A stretch of 5,588 nucleotides of DNA, taken from the NCBI GenBank assembly GCA_027052755.1, contig JALUEN010000050.1:1-5588 (forward strand), given 5' to 3'. The position numbers were made by a program, and so were the translations under genes. This document shows positions 1-4,895 of the stretch, in pieces. Positions within the stretch are counted from its first letter, which is position 1. Each line of letters starts with the position of its first letter. The notes under the pieces are model-generated. The model was not told the origin of the DNA, did no database searches, and saw nothing but the letters and a program-made list of their open reading frames with translations. Source of the stretch: a bacterium. Its GTDB lineage: Bacteria; DRYD01; JALUEN01.

Positions 1-45
1 TCCTCCCACCGTTTGGGTGGTTGATCTTCCTGTTCGCTAAGTAAT
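1..45. other. Short downstream end with small hairpin and a ribosome-site-like edge
   Basis: The sequence past the def stop holds a 5-bp stem CCACC/GGTGG around a 5-base loop (6-20). On the minus strand it ends in GGGAGGA (7-1), a good ribosome-binding match that touches the window edge. It suggests a start codon just outside, for a gene following def. No T-run supports a terminator within the visible bases. Confidence 0.4.
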
Positions 46-582
46 TTAAGTTTTCTTCTTCCCTTCCTGAAACTCTGGGGAGCTCTCTATGTCGCTGTAG
101 AGCTCCCTTAATTCTTCTTCTGTGTAAACCTTATCAACTCTGTCAATGAAGAGGATCCCTTCAAGGTGATCATACTCGTGCTGGATAACCCTAGCTAAGA
201 AACCTCTTACCTCCTCCTCATGATAGTTCCCATCTAAATCTTGGTATTTTATCTTTATAGCCCTGTTTCTCTCAACGAACCCGAAGAGACCGGGCAAACT
301 TAGACATCCCTCTAGGTCTGTTTCTGTTCCCTCCCCTTTTAAGCTATCCAGGTCAAGCTCAGGGTTAATGAATACCCTTGGTGAGTTCCCATCGTGATCC
401 GTTATGAAGAGCCTAATGGGAATCCCTACCTGAATAGCTGCTAATCCAACTCCATTATTAGCGTACATGGTATCAAACATATCGCTCACTAGGGATCTCA
501 GGATATTATCTATCTGTGAGATCTTCCTGCTCTTCTTCCTCAGCTTAGGTGAGGGATGGGTTACAATTTTCAGGATAGCCAT
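46..582 (-). CDS. def: Peptide deformylase
   Basis: Cytoplasmic metalloenzyme that removes the formyl group from the N-terminal formyl-methionine of new proteins. All three family motifs are present in this 178-residue product: GVGLAAIQVG near residues 44-53, EGCLSLPG near residues 91-98 with the metal-ligand Cys, and QHEYDH near residues 133-138 with the two metal-ligand His and the catalytic Glu. Length is normal for the family (about 150-190 residues). The ATG at 582 is preferred because an AAGGAG ribosome site ends 8 bases upstream. A GTG nine bases earlier overlaps that site and is a poor start. The C-terminus is acidic then lysine-rich, as in many deformylases. The gene follows tRNA-Leu on the same strand. 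A strong ribosome-site-like GGGAGGA lies at the very edge of the window downstream, so another minus-strand gene probably follows. Identity is very secure. Confidence 0.97.
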   Translation of the reverse strand: MAILKIVTHPSPKLRKKSRKISQIDNILRSLVSDMFDTMYANNGVGLAAIQVGIPIRLFITDHDGNSPRVFINPELDLDSLKGEGTETDLEGCLSLPGLFGFVERNRAIKIKYQDLDGNYHEEEVRGFLARVIQHEYDHLEGILFIDRVDKVYTEEELRELYSDIESSPEFQEGKKKT

Positions 583-626
583 GTTAACCACTCCTTAGGG
601 CTTAATCTATAGCTAAATTTCTATCT

Positions 627-654
627 ATTATGGCTGAATCCCTCACCTTGAGAA
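627..654 (-). promoter_or_regulatory. Possible sigma-70-type promoter for def
   Basis: On the minus strand, TTCTCA (649-654) and CATAAT (627-632) are separated by 16 bases. They match the -35 and -10 consensus at 4 and 5 of 6 positions. Transcription would start about 35-40 bases before the def start codon. The region is AT-rich, so a chance match is quite possible. Read-through from the tRNA is the alternative. Confidence 0.3.
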
Positions 655-664
655 AAATAAAAAA
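653..664 (-). terminator. T-rich tract directly after tRNA-Leu
   Basis: Immediately after the encoded CCA of the tRNA, the minus strand reads six T, one A, then five T. Such a tract can end or weaken transcription after a structured RNA. No separate terminator hairpin precedes it, only the tRNA itself, so this is a tentative call. It would separate the tRNA from def. Confidence 0.35.
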
Positions 665-751
665 TGGTGCGGGTGGTGGGACTCGAACCCACACGCCCTT
701 GCGGGCACTACCCCCTCAAGATAGCGCGTCTACCAGTTCCGCCACACCCGC
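665..751 (-). tRNA. tRNA-Leu (anticodon GAG)
   Basis: An 87-base class II tRNA that folds fully by eye. The acceptor stem is GCGGGTG/CACCCGC with discriminator A and an encoded CCA (665-667). The D arm holds the GG pair, within AACTGGTAGA. The anticodon stem is CTATC/GGTAG, with one T-G wobble, around loop TTGAGGG. The anticodon GAG lies at 715-717 and reads CUC and CUU leucine codons. A long variable arm (GCCC-GCAA-GGGC) and a T arm (GTGGG/CCCAC around TTCGAGT) complete it. Discriminator A and the long variable arm are typical of bacterial tRNA-Leu. The 5' end lies 40 bases after the stop of the Met-rich protein gene. No clear own promoter is visible, so it may be co-transcribed and processed. 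Confidence 0.97.
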
Positions 752-791
752 ACCAATTTATTAGTTCTACCTCGCGAGAGCCTTTCCTCCT

Positions 792-1583
792 TTACTTGTT
801 TCCCCCCTGAGGAGCCCATTGGTTGGGGCCCCAGTTATCTCTCATCCAGTTTCCCCTCATCCAACCTCTTTTCATCCAATTTCCTCTCATCCAGTTCATC
901 TGATAGTTTCTCTTTAGATTGTCAACACACTGCTGAACAAGTTCATCTACGTGTCTCTCTATGAAGTCGGCCGACAGTCTCCTCTTCTTTGCCTCTAACT
1001 TGAAAAGCGATCTCAGAACTAGCTTGTATTTTTCCTCTAAGTACTTCCTCTCTTTATCATCCTGAGTGCTTTGGTACTTAATGTAGATATCTATCAACTG
1101 TTTCTTGTGATCAAGTGACTGCTTTATAAGGGCTTTCATATCATTGCTAAATCTAGGGTCTGTCTTCTCTGATCTCTTAGCTAGGTAATAGTACTTCAGT
1201 TCCCTTGAGAGCTGAGAGGTAGCAAATCTCATCGTCCTACGTGGAAGTTTTCCTTCTCTTACTTTCCTCATAATATCTTCTAAGTAGTTTATGAACTCAG
1301 GATCTAGCTCCTTTAACATCAAGGATATTCCTCTCATCCTCTTCATCATCTTTCTTCCTTGGTTTCTCATCATGTGTCTTCCCCTCATGTACATCATTCC
1401 TCGGTTATTCATCATACCTGGCCCATTCATGGAAGGTCCTTGATACCATCCCTGCTGAGGCTGTTGTGAGGTGCTATTTGAGGTGTTCTCAGGGAAGCTT
1501 AGCCCGATACTTGACAATAAAAGTCCTAATAGTATCAGGGTTATCACTCCTAACCTCACCTTTGACCCAACCGCTAACCTCAT
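792..1583 (-). CDS. Secreted Met/Trp/Arg-rich protein of unknown function, in a sigma-factor cluster
   Basis: I do not recognise a specific family. The 263-residue product begins with a positive N-terminus and a hydrophobic stretch (about residues 11-30) that looks like a signal peptide or membrane anchor, without a lipoprotein Cys. Residues 52-83 hold eleven Met and one His among Gly, Arg and Asn. Residues about 85-225 are charged, probably alpha-helical, with one Cys (219). The C-terminus (230-251) repeats a Trp-Met-Arg pentapeptide and ends in a Trp/Pro/Gly tail. The ATG at 1583 has AGGAGGT ending 7 bases upstream. A GTG three codons earlier lies inside that site. The gene is third in a cluster behind a sigma factor and a probable anti-sigma factor. 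The helical, Met-rich exported layout loosely recalls periplasmic CpxP/Spy/CnrX-type proteins of metal and envelope stress, but no LTxxQ motif is visible, so this is only an analogy. Confidence 0.8.
   Translation of the reverse strand: MRLAVGSKVRLGVITLILLGLLLSSIGLSFPENTSNSTSQQPQQGWYQGPSMNGPGMMNNRGMMYMRGRHMMRNQGRKMMKRMRGISLMLKELDPEFINYLEDIMRKVREGKLPRRTMRFATSQLSRELKYYYLAKRSEKTDPRFSNDMKALIKQSLDHKKQLIDIYIKYQSTQDDKERKYLEEKYKLVLRSLFKLEAKKRRLSADFIERHVDELVQQCVDNLKRNYQMNWMRGNWMKRGWMRGNWMRDNWGPNQWAPQGGNK
831..896 (-). repeat. 15-bp tandem repeat coding Trp-Met-Arg pentapeptides
   Basis: About 4.4 imperfect copies of a 15-bp unit lie in frame near the 3' end of the secreted-protein gene. They encode NWMRG, NWMKR, GWMRG, NWMRD and a final NW. 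The TGG-ATG core is kept in every full copy, while the Asn/Gly and Arg/Lys positions vary. This suggests internal duplication followed by divergence that kept Trp, Met and the basic residue. Confidence 0.9.
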
Positions 1584-1609
1584 AGCGTTCACCTCCTATA
1601 TCGCTAATC

Positions 1610-2029
1610 TCAATTTATATCCCCTTCTAGGGGGATATCTCCGATGATTAGGTCAATCATGCTAACGGAATCAGGAGAGGGAAAATCCTCCTCTAAAGTA
1701 TCTACTCCTGTAAGTTCATACTCTATAGATGGATCTCCAGTTATCAAGCTCAGATATGTGGGGATATGAGCTTTCTCAGGTTGGAATATAGGGTGAAAGA
1801 TGTTGATCGCTATAAATATTAAGAGTGCTAAAGCTAGGGAACCTGCAAGTGCTAGTTTAGCAATGGCAAACTTAGGCTTCCTCTCCCTCTCTGCTATCTG
1901 AACTAGTTTTATGGTTATTCCCTTGTTCCTTAGAGGTTGAAGGATCGCTTCTGGCCTCGCTAGCTTTTCCTTTATGAGCTCCTCAACCTCAGTATCTATG
2001 AACTTTTTCTCATCTATATCTCTCCTCAC
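1610..2029 (-). CDS. Probable anti-sigma factor, single-pass membrane protein
   Basis: The 139-residue product has an Arg/Lys/Glu-rich N-terminal part (1-53), one strong membrane segment (about 54-78, rich in Ala/Leu/Ile) and an acidic outer part (79-139). The positive residues just before the membrane segment put the N-terminus in the cytoplasm. This is the usual plan of anti-sigma factors that hold an ECF sigma factor at the membrane and release it on an outside signal. No HxxxCxxC zinc motif is present, so it is not a ZAS-type anti-sigma factor, and its family cannot be named from sequence alone. The GTG start shares its first base with the last base of the sigma gene's TAG stop. AGGAGGTGA upstream, inside the sigma gene, serves as its ribosome site. 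This coupling would help keep the two proteins in fixed ratio. The function call rests mainly on topology and position. Confidence 0.72.
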   Translation of the reverse strand: MRRDIDEKKFIDTEVEELIKEKLARPEAILQPLRNKGITIKLVQIAERERKPKFAIAKLALAGSLALALLIFIAINIFHPIFQPEKAHIPTYLSLITGDPSIEYELTGVDTLEEDFPSPDSVSMIDLIIGDIPLEGDIN

Positions 2030-2646
2030 TAAACCTCACCTCCTGATGTGATCTTTGAGGCTTCTGCGAGGACATCGCCTCTTTTCTCAAGCCGTTTCCT
2101 CAGTTTATCCCGCAGCTTAGCTATCCCTCTTCTGTAGAGAGTTAAGCAGGTACCCAGTGGCTTTCCAAGGACCTGAGCTATCTCTTTAAAGGGCATGTCC
2201 ATGAGCACTCTGAGAACTATCACCTCTTGCTCTTCCTCCCTGAGAATGCTCAGCTCTTTCAAGGAATCCATAAGCTCCTCCCTGTGATCCTTGATAAATT
2301 TGGGAAGCTCTAACCTCTCCTGGTACTGTTTCCCTTTAATTAGAAGATCACCGATGAGGATTAGTTTTCTTAGCCTTTCTCTCCTGAAATGGTCAGCTAT
2401 CGCGCTTCTCACCACCTTAAAGGTCCAAGCCCTTAGCTTGGTCTCACTCTCAAAACTTAGTTTCTTATTATTCCTCAGGTTTTTATAGGCTTTTAAGAAG
2501 CTGTCTTGAAATAGGTCCCATGCTAGCTCCTCATCTCTTACCTTAACTAATATATAGCTGTATATCTCTGGAGAGTGTTCGCTCCACCAATTAGTGAAGT
2601 TTTCTAGGGTAGTCTCTGTCCTTCTCTCCTGGGTTCTCAGCTCCAC
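2029..2646 (-). CDS. ECF-type (sigma-70 family group 4) RNA polymerase sigma factor
   Basis: Directs RNA polymerase to a stress regulon. The 205-residue product has the two ECF domains joined by a linker. Region 2 (about residues 19-92) includes DEELAWDLFQDSFLKAY and ends RAWTFKVVRSAIADHFRRER, the typical core-binding and -10 recognition helices. Region 4 (about 125-182) includes LREEEQEVIVLRVLMDMPFKEIAQVLGKP-type helix-turn-helix sequence followed by a basic helix. The usual EGTVKSRLxRA stretch is altered to PLGTCLTLYRRGIAKL, so the -35 recognition helix is divergent. I chose the GTG at 2646, because GGAGG ends 8 bases before it. The longer frame opens at a GTG at 2661 that overlaps this ribosome site and would add five residues. 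It is first in the minus-strand cluster, divergent from the ketoacyl synthase gene, and overlaps the probable anti-sigma gene by one base. Confidence 0.92.
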   Translation of the reverse strand: MELRTQERRTETTLENFTNWWSEHSPEIYSYILVKVRDEELAWDLFQDSFLKAYKNLRNNKKLSFESETKLRAWTFKVVRSAIADHFRRERLRKLILIGDLLIKGKQYQERLELPKFIKDHREELMDSLKELSILREEEQEVIVLRVLMDMPFKEIAQVLGKPLGTCLTLYRRGIAKLRDKLRKRLEKRGDVLAEASKITSGGEV

Positions 2647-2650
2647 TTTA

Positions 2651-2659
2651 TCACCCTCC
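2651..2659 (-). promoter_or_regulatory. Ribosome-binding site that decides the sigma-factor start
   Basis: GGAGGGTGA on the minus strand, with GGAGG placed 8 bases before the GTG at 2646. The upstream GTG at 2661 runs into this site and has only weak purines before it. The same arrangement, an upstream GTG lying in or next to the ribosome site, occurs in def and in the secreted-protein gene. Confidence 0.65.
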
Positions 2660-2693
2660 ACCTTATATAACGTTTTAAGTTGGGAATTTATTT

Positions 2694-2729
2694 CGGGATT
2701 TAGAATTAAATATTCAAAAGGAAATCCCG
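2694..2729. promoter_or_regulatory. Inverted repeat in the divergent control region
   Basis: A perfect 8-bp inverted repeat, CGGGATTT (2694-2701) and AAATCCCG (2722-2729), flanks a 20-base AT-rich centre. It sits between the divergent sigma-factor and ketoacyl synthase genes. Arm spacing of about two to three helical turns would suit a dimeric regulator, or the two arms could mark opposite promoters. A GGAAC (2733-2729, minus strand), like ECF -35 elements, overlaps one arm and would suit sigma autoregulation. No convincing -10 element was pinned down on either strand. Confidence 0.4.
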
Positions 2730-2775
2730 TTCCTTGGAGAAGATTTCAGAAGGAGGTAAAGGAGGGAAGAGAGGA

Positions 2776-4026
2776 ATGTCTAGGTTAACTCGCAGGGTTG
2801 TTATAACTGGGATAGGGGTTGTCTCTCCTCTAGGATCTGATAAGGAGACTTACTGGAGTAACCTGATAAACGGTGTGTCTGGCGTCCAGAAGATACCTTA
2901 CTTTAACGTAGATGAGTATCCATCTAAGATAGCTGGTATCGTTAAGGATTTTAAGCCTGAGGAATACTTAGACAGGAAGATCCTCAGGAGGTTAGATAAA
3001 TACGCTATAATGGGATTAGCTGCTACTAAGATGGCTCTAGATGATGCTAACTTGAAGCCTGAGGACACTGACCCTTGGAGGGTTGCTCTATTTGTTACAT
3101 CTGGTGTTGGAGGGTTAGCTACTTTTGAAGAAGAGGTAAGTAAACTAATCAAGGATGGACCTAGGAAGGTATCTCCTCTGTTTGTCCCTAAGTTCATCCC
3201 TGACATCTTATCCGGTTGGATAAGTATCCTATACGGTTTTAAGGGGCCGTCTCTTGCCCATGTCAGCGCATGTTCTTCTAGCGCGTCAGCTATAGGAGAG
3301 GCTTTTAATACCATAAGGTTGGGAATAGCTGATGTAGCTATAGCAGGTGGTAGTGAAGCCCCTGTTACCCCCTCTGGATTAGCTGGGTTCTGCGCCATGA
3401 AAGCTCTATCTACTAGAAACGATGAGCCGGAGAGAGCTTCTAGACCCTTTGATGCTACTAGAGATGGATTTGTCTTAGCTGAAGGCGCGGGGGTATTGAT
3501 CCTTGAGGAATTAGAACACGCTAAGAGGAGAGGTGCTAAGATCTACGCTGAGATAGTGGGATATGGCTCTACAACTGATGGATACCATATAACTGCTCCA
3601 CACCCGGAGGGAGAGGGAATAGTGAAGGCTATGGAGATCGCTCTAAGCGATGCAGGTATAAAACCTGAGGAGATAGATTACATCAACGCTCACGGTACCT
3701 CTACACCTCTGAACGATAAGACTGAGACTCTAGCTATCAAGAGGGTTTTTGGAGAACATGCTTATAAAATCAACATAAGCTCTGTGAAATCAATGATGGG
3801 GCATACCTTAGGGGCTTCGGGAGCACTGGAGACTATAGCAACTGCTTTAGCTATAAAGAACCGAATAGTGCCTCCTACGATAAATTACGAGAACCCTGAT
3901 CCAGAGTGTGATCTCAACTACACCCCGAACAGGAGCCAGGAGCTTGATATAAGATACGCCATGAAGAACTCGTTAGGCTTTGGTGGGCATAACGTGGTCT
4001 TGATCTTAAAGAGGTATGATGAGTAG
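2776..4026 (+). CDS. fabF: Beta-ketoacyl-[acyl-carrier-protein] synthase, FabF type
   Basis: Condensing enzyme of type II fatty-acid synthesis: it joins malonyl-ACP to an acyl-enzyme and releases CO2. The 416-residue product matches the family length of about 410-415. It starts with the usual RRVVITGIGVVSPLG, and the catalytic triad is complete: Cys166 in VSACSSSAS, His306 in NAHGTSTP and His343 in KSMMGHTLGASG, with Lys338 in the same loop. GPRKVSPLFVP (128-138), ALSTRNDEP, ASRPFDATRDGFVLAEGAG and the closing GFGGHN are also classic. After the nucleophile the sequence is CSSS, where FabF usually has CATG or CTSG. The residue aligned by eye with the E. coli Ile108 acyl gatekeeper is Val111. 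The ATG at 2776 follows GGAGGG by 9 bases. An upstream in-frame ATG at 2734 would add 14 residues absent from the family. First gene of the plus-strand cluster; no acyl-carrier-protein gene is visible beside it. Confidence 0.95.
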   Translation: MSRLTRRVVITGIGVVSPLGSDKETYWSNLINGVSGVQKIPYFNVDEYPSKIAGIVKDFKPEEYLDRKILRRLDKYAIMGLAATKMALDDANLKPEDTDPWRVALFVTSGVGGLATFEEEVSKLIKDGPRKVSPLFVPKFIPDILSGWISILYGFKGPSLAHVSACSSSASAIGEAFNTIRLGIADVAIAGGSEAPVTPSGLAGFCAMKALSTRNDEPERASRPFDATRDGFVLAEGAGVLILEELEHAKRRGAKIYAEIVGYGSTTDGYHITAPHPEGEGIVKAMEIALSDAGIKPEEIDYINAHGTSTPLNDKTETLAIKRVFGEHAYKINISSVKSMMGHTLGASGALETIATALAIKNRIVPPTINYENPDPECDLNYTPNRSQELDIRYAMKNSLGFGGHNVVLILKRYDE

Positions 4027-4043
4027 TTTAGGGAGGCGATAAG

Positions 4044-4895
4044 ATGAGCGATAAGGATAGAGTAGAGAGAAGGCTGAAAAATAGGGCAGAGGTTATACAG
4101 CTTATCCTGTCATCAGCATTTGAGGATCCAAGCGAGATAAAATCTCTGTCGCCTGATGTTCAGAAAGAGGTTATCCTCTCTAAATCATTTGAGTTTAGGG
4201 GCTTGAGATATGGATTAGAGAGTCTCTTTGTTCCCAGAGGATACTCAGTGGCGATAGCCATAATCGGTGATGATAAGAAATTTGCCTTGGCTTATGGCTT
4301 TGGCAAGGCTAAGGATTCCTCTCCTGAGAGCTTGCTCCAAGCTGATAAAGATGCGCTAGCTGACGCCCTTAGGAAAGCTCAGTCCCTCCTGAATGGAATC
4401 AGTATCTCTTCAGGCGCAGATTCAGAGTCTGAGAGTGAACGAGGAGAGATGTCCGATACTCACGAGAGAACCTCAGAGACTAGCTATCTATCTGCTGAGG
4501 ATCGTTCTTACGCAAAGACCTCTAAGGACCCTGAGGAGAAGACCTTAGAGAGAAGAAGTTTTGAGAAGGAGATCTCTAAGAGCTATGAGAGGATAGAAGG
4601 CTCAGAGCTTGATGAGGAGATCAGTGAACCAAAGCGGGAGATAAGGTCTAAACCTTACTACTCCAAGGGGATGAAAGTCAACACTTATCAGAGGAGATTC
4701 TTCTCGCTAGTAGCTAAGCTTAACTGGTCGCTTGATAAAGCAAAGTCCTTCCTGAAGAAGCACACGGGTAAGGAGTCAACTAAAGATGTAGAGCCTGAGG
4801 AGTGGAACAAGGTTCTAGCGCTACTTGAGGAACAGCTGAAGCTAGCCTCTAGGGAAGAGGTTGAGGAGGATGAATGGGAGGAGCTGTTTAAATGA
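4044..4895 (+). CDS. Uncharacterised protein, possible single-strand DNA annealing/recombination protein
   Basis: I do not recognise this 283-residue protein with confidence. It has four visible parts. Residues 1-118 look globular, mixing helices and strands, and include GYSVAIAIIGDDKKFALAYGFG and then a helix with DKDALADALRKAQSLL. Residues about 120-205 are Ser/Glu/Arg-rich and probably disordered. Residues about 212-268 (YQRRFFSLVAKLNWSLDKA onward) form a small helical unit. The tail EEVEEDEWEELFK is acidic with aromatics. Helical units like the third occur at the C-termini of several phage and bacterial single-strand annealing proteins. The ALADALRKA helix recalls Rad52-like proteins, and acidic aromatic tails recall SSB tips. 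All three links are weak, from memory of families. Start is ATG with GGGAGG 7 bases upstream. The gene follows fabF by 17 bases and overlaps the next gene by 4, so it is probably co-transcribed. No signal peptide or membrane segment. Confidence 0.75.
   Translation: MSDKDRVERRLKNRAEVIQLILSSAFEDPSEIKSLSPDVQKEVILSKSFEFRGLRYGLESLFVPRGYSVAIAIIGDDKKFALAYGFGKAKDSSPESLLQADKDALADALRKAQSLLNGISISSGADSESESERGEMSDTHERTSETSYLSAEDRSYAKTSKDPEEKTLERRSFEKEISKSYERIEGSELDEEISEPKREIRSKPYYSKGMKVNTYQRRFFSLVAKLNWSLDKAKSFLKKHTGKESTKDVEPEEWNKVLALLEEQLKLASREEVEEDEWEELFK

Noticed and set aside
6..20. CCACC/GGTGG hairpin as a terminator for def
   Set aside because: Only 5 bp and no T-run follows within the visible sequence on the minus strand. 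It more likely belongs to the leader of the next gene.
665..751. tRNA-Leu as an integration site for a mobile element
   Set aside because: No integrase gene, no duplicate of the tRNA 3' end and no shift in base composition is visible nearby. Neighbours are housekeeping or chromosomal regulatory genes.
771..778. CTCGCGAG palindrome between the secreted-protein gene and the tRNA
   Set aside because: A lone 8-bp palindrome with no loop and no second copy in the window is too weak to call an operator or terminator.
1336..1432. CAT-rich stretch as a simple-sequence repeat
   Set aside because: It is the complement of ATG codons for the Met-rich patch, spaced irregularly, and is explained by the protein sequence rather than by a DNA repeat.
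2291..2488. Open plus-strand frame of 65 codons
   Set aside because: Antisense to the sigma-factor gene, with low-complexity Leu/Ser content that mirrors the Glu/Arg/Lys codons opposite.
2734..2775. Longer fabF start at the upstream ATG
   Set aside because: The added 14 residues are Gly/Lys-rich products of the ribosome-binding region and are absent from the family. The ATG at 2776 is followed directly by the conserved N-terminus.
2594..2788. Open plus-strand frame of 64 codons spanning the divergent region
   Set aside because: It overlaps the sigma-factor start antisense and the fabF start in another frame, with no ribosome site or motif.
2898..3398. Open minus-strand frame of 166 codons inside fabF
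   Set aside because: It lies wholly antisense within a well-conserved ketoacyl synthase gene, has no ribosome site or recognisable motif, and is explained by the codon use of the real gene.
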